DNA of 64,000 nt from CAYNRE01 sp964399535 (GTDB taxonomy: Bacteria > Planctomycetota > Planctomycetia > Pirellulales > CAYNRE01), in contig CAYNRE010000026.1 in NCBI GenBank assembly GCA_964399535.1, positions 62,001-126,000 on the forward strand. The letters are read 5' to 3'. Positions 1 through 9,062 of the stretch are shown piece after piece. The notes under the pieces were generated by a model. That model made no database searches. It was not told where the DNA came from and saw only the letters and a program-made list of their open reading frames with translations. A program made the position numbers and the translations under genes. Each line of letters starts with the position of its first letter. The stretch's first letter is position 1.

Positions 1-64
1 GGGCCCGCGCTCGGTCGCGGCCGATCAGCGCGATTCCCGTTGTTTTAGTTCGAGCGGTGCCCTC

Positions 65-772
65 ATGCAGTTTGATTCTTCCGGCGGATCGCGGTCGTCG
101 TCGAACCAGCGTCCGGCGTTTCTCACGACCCTGGGCCTGCTTCCTCCGGTAAGTGAGGAAGACGTTAAGCAGGCCTACCTGGTCAAGGTGCGCCAGGCCC
201 ACCCGGATCATGGCGGTTCGGCCGACGAATTCATCCGCATTCAACAGGCCTACGAGCGCGCCTTGGAGTACGTTCGCTTCAAAGCGGGCCGGCGCCAGTG
301 GTTGGCCCGCTGGATCGACAACTATGCCGAACAAGAGAGCGTGATGGATGAAATTCGCCGCATGGGGGGCCAGCCCACGGTGGAAACCTGTGACTGGGTC
401 GAGGAAGAAGTCGGCCCCGACTTTGCCACGGTGCTCGACAAGCTGATCGGCATTCGCCTGGAAGGTTCCGAGGTCGACGATCGCTTCGTCTCGCGCTTCG
501 CCCAGTGGCATCGTCCGTTGGCGGCACTGCGCACGTTGGAACTGGTCGATACCCAGATTTCGTCGGCCGGGGCCGGCTACCTGACGGGGCTCACCTCGCT
601 CCGCCGGCTCGATCTGTCCGGCTCGTCCGTCGGGCCGCGGGGAGCCGAAGCCCTGATTGAATCGCTGCCGCGACTGGAGTGGATCGGTTTACGGGGCACC
701 CGGGTCGGCCTGCTCGATCGGCTGCGCCTCAGGTGGCGGCATCCGCGACTGACGATCGCTCCCAGACCCTAG
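65..772 (+). CDS. J-domain protein with leucine-rich repeats
   Basis: The protein has 235 residues. Residues about 18-65 form a J-domain with the diagnostic HPD at 46-48, the motif with which DnaJ proteins stimulate Hsp70 ATPase. Residues about 155-225 carry leucine-rich repeats of the LRTLELVDT / LRRLDLSGS type, which usually bind proteins. There is no signal peptide or membrane segment, so a cytoplasmic location is likely. A J-domain joined to leucine-rich repeats suggests a co-chaperone that brings a specific client to Hsp70, but the client is unknown. It lacks the Gly/Phe and zinc-finger regions of DnaJ itself, so it is not the housekeeping DnaJ. The start is the first ATG of the frame, near the window edge, with a weak ribosome site. 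Confidence 0.85.
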   Translation: MQFDSSGGSRSSSNQRPAFLTTLGLLPPVSEEDVKQAYLVKVRQAHPDHGGSADEFIRIQQAYERALEYVRFKAGRRQWLARWIDNYAEQESVMDEIRRMGGQPTVETCDWVEEEVGPDFATVLDKLIGIRLEGSEVDDRFVSRFAQWHRPLAALRTLELVDTQISSAGAGYLTGLTSLRRLDLSGSSVGPRGAEALIESLPRLEWIGLRGTRVGLLDRLRLRWRHPRLTIAPRP

Positions 773-782
773 CCCTTCGTTG

Positions 783-925
783 AATTAGGCCGTCTTGGCC
801 TATTTTCAACCTCGCCAGGTGCGGAGCCAAGCTCCGCACGGCTCGCAGAACAACGCCTTACGTCGCCATTTTGAGATCGCGCTGCTGCGATCACGCAGCC
901 CGTTAAACGCTTCAACAGGCTGCAG
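783..925. repeat. structured intergenic repeat, copy 1
   Basis: This stretch aligns along its whole length with 17155-17305. It contains an 8-bp stem (GTGCGGAG/CTCCGCAC), a weaker second hairpin (about 847-875) and a third (GATCGC/GCGATC, about 873-890), then a conserved CACGCAGCCC. The stems differ in sequence between copies but stay paired in the first and third hairpins, so structure rather than sequence seems to be kept. Function unknown; it could be a REP-like or miniature mobile element, or an RNA. Confidence 0.7.
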
Positions 926-1301
926 GGCGTTTGGCCCTGGGTTTCCCCACCGTCGGTCGCCGGACTAGAGGCCAAGTCCCCGCTCAAGGGGTGTTCCAGC
1001 CCTGTGCCGTGGAGGGGTTTTAACTGAGACAAGTTCTCAGATTTGGCCGATCAAAGTGTGCTGTGTCGCACAGCTGGCCGAAGGCTCATTTCGCGAGAAC
1101 CAGCGTTTCTCCGCGGGTTTCACCTCCGCTTGCAACATGGTTAAAGCTGGGCATGGTGTTTGCAGCAGTCGATTCCGCGTTGCCCGCCGACAACCGGGCG
1201 TGTCGCAGGATGCCAGCCGCGGGCGCGTTTTTTTTCCGCGGGGTAGCTCCATGGCAACCGTGTCGCATTCGGCGAACTTCGTGCAGCGGGGTTTTCCAAC
1301 A
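926..1301. other. intergenic, no gene recognised
   Basis: This joins the repeat above to the kinase-like gene. Open frames exist on both strands but none has family similarity. The upstream extension of the next gene's frame (from 1056) looks like chance open frame in GC-rich DNA. I see no convincing promoter. Confidence 0.5.
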
Positions 1302-2930
1302 ATGGCAAGCAGTGCCGGGGCGACCAGCAACTCCGACGGCGGGCCGTCGGCGACTGCCCGGACCGAGCTAGTGGCTTGGCTCAGCCAGCCCAATGCCTAT
1401 CGCGAGGGGCCGCGTGACGTCACCCGGGTCGAGACACACATCTCCTGGGTGTTCCTCACCGACCGTTACGCCTACAAGCTGAAGAAGCCGGTAAAGTTCG
1501 ACTTTCTGGACTACGGCACGGTCGAGAAACGGCACCAGGCTGCCCAGGACGAGGTACGGCTCAATCGCCGGCTGGCTCGGGACCTGTACCTGGGGCTGGT
1601 TCCAATCACGCGCGATGCCCAGGGGCGCTGGCAATTGGGAGGCACGGGCACGGTGGTCGACTGGCTCGTGCAAATGCGGCGCTTGCGGGCCGACCACACG
1701 CTGGAACAACTGATCGTTTCTCGCCAGCTCGACGAGTATCAGGTTTCGCAGGTGGCCCAACTGCTCACCGATTTCTACCTGCAGTCGGCCCCGCTGATGC
1801 TACGCGCCGACGAGTACCTGGCAGCGGTCGAACGCCACGTGCGGGCCAACCGCGCGGCGCTGCTCGACCCGGCCGTGGAGCTTCCCCGGAATCTGATCGA
1901 GCGGGTTCACACGGCACAGCTTCGGCTGCTTCTGGTCGAGCCCAGCCTGCTGACGCACCGCGTTTGCGATGGGCGGATCGTCGAGGGGCATGGCGACCTG
2001 CGGCCCGAGCATATTTGCCTGCTGCCCGAACCGCTGGTATTCGACTGCGCTGAATTCAATGCCGAGTTTCGGCGGCTCGACGTGGTCGACGAACTCGGCT
2101 TTCTGGCCATGGAGTGCGATCGGCTCCAGGCCCCTTCCGTGGGCCAACAGATTCTCGAGGTCTACCGCGAGCGTTCGGGCGACCGCTTTCCTCCACGGCT
2201 GCTGGCCTTCTACAAGTGTTACCGCGCCTGTGTGCGGGCCAAGGTCGACGTGTTGCGGGCCGCTCAGCTTCCGGCTCACAACGGCACGATTCGAGCACAC
2301 GCCGCGGCGCTCGAGCAGGCCCGCGAGTACCTGGAGTTGGCCGACGCCTACGCCCGACAATTGGGGCCCGCCAGCCTGATCTCGGTGGGCGGACTGATGG
2401 GTACGGGAAAATCGACCCTGGCCCACAGCCTGGTCGAGCAATTGGGGGCCACGTTGCTCTCGACCGACGAAATACGTCGGCAACTGGGCGTTCCCCCCCA
2501 GCCAGGCCAGGCCTACGCGGCGGGCGACTACCGCCCCGACCAGCGGCAGCGCGTGTACGACCAGCTTTGGCGGCGGGCCGAAACGCTGTTGACCGAGGGG
2601 CGCACCGTGGTGGTCGATGCCAGCCTGATCTCGGCCTCCCAGCGGCGGATGGCCACCGAGCTGGCGGCCAAAACCGGGGCGCAGTCGCTGGTGGTTCACT
2701 GCCAATGCCCGCGCGAGGTTGCCCTGGCCCGGCTGGCAACGCGCGCCGCCGCGGGGGCGGGCGATTCCGACGGGCATCCGGGCATCTTCGATCAGCAGGC
2801 CGCCGCCTGGGAGGAAGATTCCTCGGGACCACCGCTGGTCGAGATCGACACCACCCAGCCGCTGTTCAAGCAACGATCGATTATTTGGCAGGCGCTTGGC
2901 TCCGCCCACGACGAATCGGTCGGCCCTTGA
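1302..2930 (+). CDS. Fusion of aminoglycoside-phosphotransferase-like and P-loop kinase domains
   Basis: The protein has about 542 residues from this ATG; an ATG at 1251 is also possible, and the longer frame from 1056 is unlikely. The N-terminal two thirds match the COG2187 type of phosphotransferase-like fold, with an N-terminal stretch YKLKKPVKFDFLDYGT and a catalytic-loop-like HGDLRPEHI. The C-terminal third is a zeta-toxin/gluconokinase-like P-loop domain (COG0645 type) with Walker A GGLMGTGKST and a later STDEIR. Such fusions are widespread but their substrate is not established. The 3' end overlaps the convergent mutY gene by about 50 bp. Confidence 0.85.
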   Translation: MASSAGATSNSDGGPSATARTELVAWLSQPNAYREGPRDVTRVETHISWVFLTDRYAYKLKKPVKFDFLDYGTVEKRHQAAQDEVRLNRRLARDLYLGLVPITRDAQGRWQLGGTGTVVDWLVQMRRLRADHTLEQLIVSRQLDEYQVSQVAQLLTDFYLQSAPLMLRADEYLAAVERHVRANRAALLDPAVELPRNLIERVHTAQLRLLLVEPSLLTHRVCDGRIVEGHGDLRPEHICLLPEPLVFDCAEFNAEFRRLDVVDELGFLAMECDRLQAPSVGQQILEVYRERSGDRFPPRLLAFYKCYRACVRAKVDVLRAAQLPAHNGTIRAHAAALEQAREYLELADAYARQLGPASLISVGGLMGTGKSTLAHSLVEQLGATLLSTDEIRRQLGVPPQPGQAYAAGDYRPDQRQRVYDQLWRRAETLLTEGRTVVVDASLISASQRRMATELAAKTGAQSLVVHCQCPREVALARLATRAAAGAGDSDGHPGIFDQQAAAWEEDSSGPPLVEIDTTQPLFKQRSIIWQALGSAHDESVGP

Positions 2931-4053
2931 GCGGGCGCGCCGGAGCGTGAGCGCCGCCTTTCAAGGCCCGGGTCACCTCGGCCGCCAATTTGCGCCCGGT
3001 GACGTTGAGTGGGTATTGGCCGAATTGGTCGGGCGCAACCCAGGCCAATTCGGTTTCGCCCGGCGGCGGGCCCAGGCGCCGTAGCAGGGTACCCCAACGG
3101 CACTCGAGCGTGATGCGAAACCGTGTGACCCCGTGACGCAAAACGATGATCGGTTCGCCGACCGATATTTCGAGCCCGGTCAAGTCCGCAACCTCCCGGC
3201 GAATCGACTCGGCCCAGGCCGTCGGCTCCCCGTTGGCCAACCCGGCGCGCGGAAAATCCCAGAGACCGGCCCAGCGCCGGGCCCGCGGGTTTCGCAGGAG
3301 CAGGACCCGGCCCCGACGAACCACCACCAGGGCCGCTTCGCGCAGCGACTCGCGCCGAGGTGGAGCCGCGGCGAGCGGAATCTCGCATTGCCGGCCCTGG
3401 CGGTGGGCCAGGCACGCTTGGGCCAGCGGGCAAACCTGACAGGCGGGCTCGCGAACCGTGCAGACCAGACTGCCCAGTTCCATCAGGGCCTGGTTCCACT
3501 CGCCGGCGCCGCGCGGGGGCAGCCAGGCCTCGGCGGCCTGCCACAGCCGCGCCTGGCCCGCCGTGGTGCGGGGATCGCCCGAGTAGCCCAGCAATCGGCT
3601 GAAGAGCCGAATGGTGTTGGCTTCCAAAATCGGCTCCGGCAGATCGAAGGCGATCGAGAGCACTGCCCCGGCCGTATATCGGCCGATCCCCGGCAACTGG
3701 CGCACCGAGTGCGAATCGCTCGGGAAACGGCCGGCGTGCTCGCGCACCACGGTTTGCGCGGCGGCATGCAGTTGGCGGGCACGGCGGTAGTAGCCTAGCC
3801 CTTCCCAGAGCTGAAGCACCTCTTGCTCGGGCGCGGCCGCCAGGTCTTCGATGCGGGGAAACCGAGCCAGAAACCGCTGGAAGTAGTCGATCACCGTGGC
3901 GACCTGCGTTTGTTGCAGCATCACCTCGCTGATCCAAATGGCGTAGGGGTCGCGGGTTGCCCGCCAGGGAAGCTGCCGCTGATGGCGGCGAAACCAGTTC
4001 AACAAACGCCGGCGCGCCGCGGGCGAGGGGCCCTCGGAAGATCGGTGCTTCAA
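2881..4053 (-). CDS. mutY: A/G-specific adenine DNA glycosylase MutY
   Basis: MutY removes adenine mispaired with 8-oxoguanine in base excision repair. The 390-residue protein has the HhH-GPD fold (LPGIGRYTAGA, residues 120-130), the catalytic glutamate E43 in WISEVMLQQTQ, the Fe-S cysteines C198, C205, C208 and C214 (C-x6-C-x2-C-x5-C), and a C-terminal NUDIX-like domain (about 235-365) that reads 8-oxoguanine. The residue normally the catalytic aspartate (Asp in the LDGN motif) is Glu144 here (PILEANTIRLFSR). The gene is convergent with the kinase fusion and overlaps its 3' end. Identification is secure; the effect of the Asp-to-Glu change is not known. Confidence 0.93.
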   Translation of the reverse strand: MKHRSSEGPSPAARRRLLNWFRRHQRQLPWRATRDPYAIWISEVMLQQTQVATVIDYFQRFLARFPRIEDLAAAPEQEVLQLWEGLGYYRRARQLHAAAQTVVREHAGRFPSDSHSVRQLPGIGRYTAGAVLSIAFDLPEPILEANTIRLFSRLLGYSGDPRTTAGQARLWQAAEAWLPPRGAGEWNQALMELGSLVCTVREPACQVCPLAQACLAHRQGRQCEIPLAAAPPRRESLREAALVVVRRGRVLLLRNPRARRWAGLWDFPRAGLANGEPTAWAESIRREVADLTGLEISVGEPIIVLRHGVTRFRITLECRWGTLLRRLGPPPGETELAWVAPDQFGQYPLNVTGRKLAAEVTRALKGGAHAPARPLKGRPIRRGRSQAPAK

Positions 4054-4145
4054 TGCGGGTGACTCCTGCTCGGCCGGTCGGTCGACCCGGGCGGCGACCG
4101 CGGGGCCGCTTAGCCGGGCGACCGGCAGGCTGCGCCGGTGCGATG

Positions 4146-5090
4146 CTAGCTCAGGGGGGCCCAGATTCCGTTCAGTCCCGATAGCGTCGCGGGTAGCGGG
4201 TGAAGGTCGGCGTCGATCAGGTGGGCCAAAAGCTCCAGGCTGTCGACCATTCGAGGACCGCTGCGATTGAAATACGCGTTCCCATCCACGGCCCAGGCAC
4301 GCCCCTGGCGCACCGCGGGCAGCTCGCTCCAGCCGGGCAAGGCCTGAAGCGTCGCCGAGTCGGCCAGGGTTTTGGCCAGGTCAAATCCACAAGGCATGAC
4401 CACCAGCACCTCGGGCGCGAAATCACGCACGTCTGACCAGCGACTGTAGCCGCTATGCTTGCCCCCCGTGGCCAGGGGGTACTGCCCTCCCGCCAGCTCG
4501 ACCAGCTCGGGCATCCAGTTGCCGGCGACCATCAGGGGGTCGATCCACTCCAGGCAAGCGACTTTCCTCCGCTGTGCCGTGGCCAGCGAGTTGCCGCGCG
4601 AGCGGACCAGGTCGACGCGTCGCTCCAAGTCGTCGACTAGTTCGCGGGCGGCGGCGGCGCAGCCGGCCGCGGTGCCCACACGCTCGATATCGATGAAGAT
4701 CTCGCTCAAGCGATAGGGGTTGAGGTCGACGATTCGCGCGCCTTGCAGGGCGGGGTACGAGGCGACACAGGCTTCAACGTCGGCCAGGCGGACCGCGCAA
4801 ACGTCGCACTGCGATTGGGTCACGATCAATTCCGGCGCCAGCGCGACGAGCTTTTCCACGTCGATTTCATAGAGCGGCTCGCCGGCCGCGAGCAGCTCGC
4901 GCACCTGTTCGTCGATGGCGGCGCTGGGCGCGGAAGCATCGATCTTGGTGCGCGTGACCCGGGGCTTGTGCGCCGCGTCGGCCGGCCAATCGCACTCGTG
5001 GCTCACCGCCACCACGCGCTGTCCGGCCCCCACGCAGTAGAGGATTTCGGTGGCGCTGGCCAGGAGCGAAGCGATTCGCTGAGGGGTCAT
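4146..5090 (-). CDS. BtuF-like cobalamin-binding protein
   Basis: The 314-residue protein has the two-lobed helical-backbone fold of BtuF/FhuD-type binding proteins: an N-terminal RIASLLASATEILYCVG, then GEPLYEIDVEKLVALAPELIV, and a C-terminal lobe with EWIDPLMVAGNWMPELVELAGG. Family members bind cobalamin or iron chelates for ABC import. No signal peptide is visible, which is common for a cytoplasmic or standalone subgroup, so this may not be a transporter component. Its start codon overlaps the stop of the upstream YhhN gene by 4 bp (ATGA), so the two are probably co-translated. No permease or ATPase genes adjoin it. Confidence 0.75.
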   Translation of the reverse strand: MTPQRIASLLASATEILYCVGAGQRVVAVSHECDWPADAAHKPRVTRTKIDASAPSAAIDEQVRELLAAGEPLYEIDVEKLVALAPELIVTQSQCDVCAVRLADVEACVASYPALQGARIVDLNPYRLSEIFIDIERVGTAAGCAAAARELVDDLERRVDLVRSRGNSLATAQRRKVACLEWIDPLMVAGNWMPELVELAGGQYPLATGGKHSGYSRWSDVRDFAPEVLVVMPCGFDLAKTLADSATLQALPGWSELPAVRQGRAWAVDGNAYFNRSGPRMVDSLELLAHLIDADLHPLPATLSGLNGIWAPLS

Positions 5091-5884
5091 CGCGAGAACC
5101 GGTCGAGCACGGCCCAGATGGAGTACACGATCAGCATCTGGCCAGGGCCATAGGTCAGCCAGACCGCCTCGCCGGCACCCGGAAAGCTGCCGTGAAACAG
5201 GCGAAAGGCCAGGATCAGATCACTTAACAAGAACAACCCTCCGCCCACGGCCAAGGGAATCAAACGCCGTTGGCCCAGGGCCAGCCCCGACGCTACTCCG
5301 GCGGTGCCGGCCAGCAGCAACGAATAGGGTAGGGCAGGCAGCTTCAATTCCGAGTCGTTCGGCGCGAGCCAGACGGCGATCACCCAACCGACCAGCCCCA
5401 CCAACTGCCAGAGTGCCACTGCCTTCCACGCGCCAGGCATCCAGTCGCCCGAGCGGCGCACGTAGCCCCGAAACGCGGAGAGATAGGCCACGTGGCCCAA
5501 GCCGAAAGAAAGGATCGCCCCCAGTACCGGATTCGACGGCCCGATGGGCATCAACTCGGCGTTGTACAAGTCGCCGATCAGCCCCAAGGCCATCCCCACG
5601 GTAATCAGCACTGCATATAACTGTGCGGCGGTTCCCCGGGCGGCGGCGATGCCCAGCATGCCGGCCAGGACCAAAAGGGCCGACGAGCCCATTCGCCCGG
5701 CAACGGCCCAGGTGGCCGAACGGGAATCGACCAGGCCAATGGTCAGGGCACCCGCCAGGGCGGCCAGCCAGGCCAGCCAGACCAGGCCCGCCAGGGTGCG
5801 CTGCGGCCGGGCGCGGCTGGTACCCAGCAGCCAGTCGGCCAGCCCGGCGGGTTGAGCGGCATCGGCCGTCGCGAGCGATGTCAT
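5087..5884 (-). CDS. YhhN/TMEM86-family membrane protein
   Basis: About 265 residues from the ATG at 5884; the longer frame to 6388 has no family support. It has about eight hydrophobic segments and the family motifs GLIGDLYN and FLLSDLILAFRLF, whose acidic residues are conserved in YhhN proteins. Eukaryotic relatives (TMEM86) are lysoplasmalogenases that cleave vinyl-ether lysolipids; the activity of bacterial members is mostly untested. It overlaps the BtuF-like gene by 4 bp and is its upstream operon partner. It is divergent from the transglutaminase-like gene at 6122. Confidence 0.8.
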   Translation of the reverse strand: MTSLATADAAQPAGLADWLLGTSRARPQRTLAGLVWLAWLAALAGALTIGLVDSRSATWAVAGRMGSSALLVLAGMLGIAAARGTAAQLYAVLITVGMALGLIGDLYNAELMPIGPSNPVLGAILSFGLGHVAYLSAFRGYVRRSGDWMPGAWKAVALWQLVGLVGWVIAVWLAPNDSELKLPALPYSLLLAGTAGVASGLALGQRRLIPLAVGGGLFLLSDLILAFRLFHGSFPGAGEAVWLTYGPGQMLIVYSIWAVLDRFSR

Positions 5885-6121
5885 GACCGGTCTCACGGGT
5901 TCGGGGGGACGATGAGAACTCGACAGAGAGCTTATCGGCCCTGGCGGGGGCAAACAACCGCCGCCCTCGGTCGGGAGCCGGCCGGGCTCCTGGTAATCGC
6001 CCGATTCGCGGCCCCGGTTCGCTGGGCGAGCGGGACGGCCGGTTTTAGAATAGGGGGAGCGAGCGCCCCCGGGGGGGCGACGAGGGCAAGCGAGCGCTTC
6101 TCGGGCAGAGTAACCTTGGCC

Positions 6122-6967
6122 ATGTCGTTCGACGCAGACGGCGACCGCGAGTTTCCCAAGCTGTTGGCCGGCCAGATGCCGATCGACCTGGCTGGCCTGT
6201 TGCTCGATTTCTCGGCCGACGCCTACCCCGGGCTCGACCGCGCCGCCTGCCTGGCGGAGCTCGACCGGCTGGGCGATCAGGCCCGGCTGCGAATGGAAGC
6301 GTTGCCGCCCGAGGCGCGGCCCCTGCGTACCCGCCTGGCGCATATCAGCCATTTGCTTTACGACGACGAGGGCTTTCACGGCAATCAAGAGTCCTACTAC
6401 GATCCGCGCAACAGCTACCTGAACGAGATTCTGGCTCGCCGCACCGGAATTCCGATCACCCTGGGAATCGTCTACCTGTCGGTGGCCGCCCGCGCCGGAT
6501 TACCCATGTTTGGAGTACCCGCGCCGGGTCACTTCGTGCTGGGGGCCGAGGAGCCGGGCGAGACCTGGTACGTGGATCCCTTCACGCAGGGCGATGTTTT
6601 ACCGCTGGCCGCGTGCCGGCACCGCGTCGAGCGAATGACCGGGCAGGAGGGGCAGCTCAAAGACGCTCACTTTCGCGCGGCCAGCCCTGTGGAGATTGCC
6701 GCCCGCGTGCTCCGCAACTTGAAGGCGGCCTACGTCATGCAAGACCAGTGGCGCGCGGCCTTGCCCGTGCAGCAGCGATTGGTGCGCCTGCTACCCGATC
6801 TGCCCGACGAACAGCGCGACCTGGGGCTTTTGTATTTACGGCTGGGGCGCCCGGTCGAGTCGCTCGAACTGCTCGACCCGTACGCCGACCGGTGTTCGCC
6901 GGAGCAGCTCGATCAATTGTCTCCCTATTTGCGCTCGGCGCGGCGGATGCGCGCCGAATTGAATTGA
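6122..6967 (+). CDS. SirB1-type transglutaminase-like protein with TPR tail
   Basis: About 281 residues from the ATG at 6122; the frame upstream of it is not conserved-looking. The central region holds the SirB1/transglutaminase-like core: DDEGFHGNQESYYDPRNSYL, then RRTGIPITLGIVY and PAPGHFVL. The C-terminus has tetratricopeptide-like helices (LRNLKAAYVMQDQWRAALPVQ). The family is common in bacteria and often annotated as transglutaminase-like, but its reaction is not established; the classical catalytic Cys is not obvious, so it may be non-enzymatic. It is followed 69 bp later by murD on the same strand. Confidence 0.8.
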   Translation: MSFDADGDREFPKLLAGQMPIDLAGLLLDFSADAYPGLDRAACLAELDRLGDQARLRMEALPPEARPLRTRLAHISHLLYDDEGFHGNQESYYDPRNSYLNEILARRTGIPITLGIVYLSVAARAGLPMFGVPAPGHFVLGAEEPGETWYVDPFTQGDVLPLAACRHRVERMTGQEGQLKDAHFRAASPVEIAARVLRNLKAAYVMQDQWRAALPVQQRLVRLLPDLPDEQRDLGLLYLRLGRPVESLELLDPYADRCSPEQLDQLSPYLRSARRMRAELN

Positions 6968-7036
6968 TCGGGAACCAGGCGCCGCGGGCCAGGCGCCATG
7001 GGTTAGGTGCCGCGGTCCGCAACGGATGGCCTCGCT

Positions 7037-8350
7037 ATGGATCTTCTGGGCCGCCGGGTGCTGGTGCTCGGCCTGGGTCGCCACGGCGGTGGAGTGGCGG
7101 CCGCGAAGTATAGCCAGGCCCGGGGTGCCCGGGTGGCGGTTAGCGACCAGGCGCCAGCCGAGACGCTGGCCGAATCGCTAGCCGCGCTGTCGACCCCGGG
7201 GCTGGAGCGGGTTTGCCTGGGTGGCCACCAGCCCGAAGTAGTGCGCTGGGCCGAAATCGTGGTGGTCAACCCCGCCGTCCGCCCCGAGAATCGCTGGGTA
7301 AGCGAAGCCCGGGCAGCCGGCGCCCAGATCACCAGCGAGGTCGAACTGTTTCTCGACGACTGCCCCGCGCCCGTGGTGGCGGTGACCGGCTCTAACGGGA
7401 AATCGACCACCGCGGCGATGTTGGCCGCCATGGCGCAGTCGGCGGGCCGCCGCGCCTGGCTCGGCGGCAACATCGAGCGAAGCCTGCTGGGCGAAATCGA
7501 TCGGATTCGCGCTAGCGACGTCGTTGTGCTTGAGCTCAGCAGCTTCCAGCTTTACTGGCTAACGGACGACGCCCCTTGGCCCGCGACTGCGGTTGTTACC
7601 AATCTCACGCCCAATCACCTCGACTGGCATCCGAATTGGGAGCACTACTGCCAGAGCAAGCGGCGGGTTGTGACCCAGGCACCGCCAGGCGGGGTTTGCG
7701 TCGTCAATCGCCACGATCCGCAGTTGGCTGCCTGGCAAAGGTCCGGATCGGTAAGGTTGCTCGACGCGTGGCCGGTAGATCGGGTTCCGGCGCTCGTGGT
7801 GCCAGGTGCCATGAACCAGCACAACGCGGCCTGCGCCGCGGCTGCCGCCGAGCACCTAGGCTGCACCGAGGAGGCCATTCGTCGAGCGCTTGCCGGCTAC
7901 CGCGGACTTCCGCACCGGCTGGAGGAATTGCCGTCGCTGGGCGGTCGACGAATCTTCAACGATTCGCAGGCCACGACCCCGGAATCAACCATCGCGGCCC
8001 TGCGGACCCTGGAGGGCAGGGTTTGGCTCGTGGTGGGCGGGGCCGACAAGGGTTCGAGCCTGGAGCCGCTGGCCCAGGCCATCGCCCGCCGGGCAGCTGG
8101 CGCGGCCTGTATCGGCAGGCTGGGCCCAAGGTTGTTGGCGGCCATTCAGGCCGAGTCTCCCCAGGGGCCGGCTACCGGCTGCGAAAACCTGGACCAGGCG
8201 GTCGCCTGGTGTTGGTCGCGCAGCCGCCCCGGCGACACGCTGCTGCTCTCTCCCGGGGCGGCCAGCTTCGATCAATTTCGCGACTACGCCGATCGCGCGG
8301 AGCAGTTTCGCCGCGCCCTGACTGAGTGTGCCGGCCGCGGAGCGCAATAA
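7037..8350 (+). CDS. murD: UDP-N-acetylmuramoylalanine--D-glutamate ligase
   Basis: MurD adds D-glutamate to UDP-MurNAc-L-alanine in cytoplasmic peptidoglycan precursor synthesis. The 437-residue protein has an N-terminal Rossmann region (VLVLGLGRHGGG), the ATP loop GSNGKSTTAAM, the central Mur-ligase motif TNLTPNHLDWH, and the C-terminal domain with NDSQATTPEST and WLVVGGADKG. The start at 7037 places the Rossmann motif right after the N-terminus as in other MurD; the ORF opens 30 bp earlier. It stands apart from a dcw cluster. Some planctomycetes were once thought to lack peptidoglycan, but genes such as this one are typical. Confidence 0.93.
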   Translation: MDLLGRRVLVLGLGRHGGGVAAAKYSQARGARVAVSDQAPAETLAESLAALSTPGLERVCLGGHQPEVVRWAEIVVVNPAVRPENRWVSEARAAGAQITSEVELFLDDCPAPVVAVTGSNGKSTTAAMLAAMAQSAGRRAWLGGNIERSLLGEIDRIRASDVVVLELSSFQLYWLTDDAPWPATAVVTNLTPNHLDWHPNWEHYCQSKRRVVTQAPPGGVCVVNRHDPQLAAWQRSGSVRLLDAWPVDRVPALVVPGAMNQHNAACAAAAAEHLGCTEEAIRRALAGYRGLPHRLEELPSLGGRRIFNDSQATTPESTIAALRTLEGRVWLVVGGADKGSSLEPLAQAIARRAAGAACIGRLGPRLLAAIQAESPQGPATGCENLDQAVAWCWSRSRPGDTLLLSPGAASFDQFRDYADRAEQFRRALTECAGRGAQ

Positions 8351-8352
8351 AA

Positions 8353-8385
8353 AACGCACGAGCCGCCAGGAGCGACCCGTGCGTT
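8353..8385 (-). terminator. Rho-independent terminator of the PEP-CTERM gene
   Basis: An 8-bp stem (AACGCACG/CGTGCGTT) with a 17-nt loop, followed on the minus strand by a T-rich run (TTTTTTATT). It lies just past the stop of the minus-strand gene at 8412 and close to the murD stop, so it could serve both. Confidence 0.85.
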
Positions 8386-8411
8386 GGGCGTATCCCCAAA
8401 TTCGAACCGAG

Positions 8412-9062
8412 CTAGGCGGTTACCCGCCGACGGCGAGCGAAGCCCAACAGGGCCAAGCCACCCAACCCGGCCATGACGATCGAAGCCGGCTCAGGCACCC
8501 GAGGTCCGAAGGTCGCGACCGTGGTGACACCGCCGTCGATCAACGAACCGACCACCGAGTGGTAGTGCGTGGCGTCGGTTTGAATCACCAACCGGCGACT
8601 GGTCGACCCCGGTGACAGGAAGCCCGCGTTCGGGTCGAGCGGGAAGGACAGAAAGCTGAATCCCACCACATCGCCGAACGGATTCCGGTCGGCAAAGGCC
8701 GGAGCCACCCCGGCCCCCGGATCGCTGTAGCTCACATCGGTGAGAAAGCCCAAGAAACCATCGATCGAGAATCGGCCGATCGAGTTTGGGCCCGCCGAGT
8801 TGAGCAGCGTATACACAAACGTCAGGCCGCCATGCGGATTGCTGGCGTCGCCCGAGATCACCTCCGACATCAGGGTGCCCGAGAACGAACCGGGAACCGT
8901 GAACGGAGTCGAGGCCGAGTCGATCGTCAGACCAACGGGATCGGGCTCGGCGCTAACCGGTACTTGCGCGGTGCCAACGGCCAACGGCGCTGCCGCGGCG
9001 GTCGACACCAGGGCGGCCACGCCAAGCGCGGCCGACAACGAAAGGTGCCAAAGTTTCTTCAT
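8412..9062 (-). CDS. PEP-CTERM exported protein
   Basis: The 216-residue protein begins with a signal peptide (MKKLWHLSLSAALGVAALVS, cleavage near AAAAP) and ends with the PEP-CTERM sorting signal: VPEPAS, a hydrophobic segment and RRRR. Such proteins are cut by exosortase and placed in the outer envelope or exopolysaccharide matrix. The middle is rich in beta-strand-forming residues with no known domain. It is transcribed away from the FG-GAP gene at 9639 and ends at a clear terminator. Confidence 0.9.
   Translation of the reverse strand: MKKLWHLSLSAALGVAALVSTAAAAPLAVGTAQVPVSAEPDPVGLTIDSASTPFTVPGSFSGTLMSEVISGDASNPHGGLTFVYTLLNSAGPNSIGRFSIDGFLGFLTDVSYSDPGAGVAPAFADRNPFGDVVGFSFLSFPLDPNAGFLSPGSTSRRLVIQTDATHYHSVVGSLIDGGVTTVATFGPRVPEPASIVMAGLGGLALLGFARRRRVTA

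Noticed and set aside
2056..2832. Long minus-strand ORF within the kinase fusion gene
   Set aside because: It is an arginine/proline-rich shadow of a real plus-strand gene in GC-rich DNA; the same applies to many other long antisense frames in the window.
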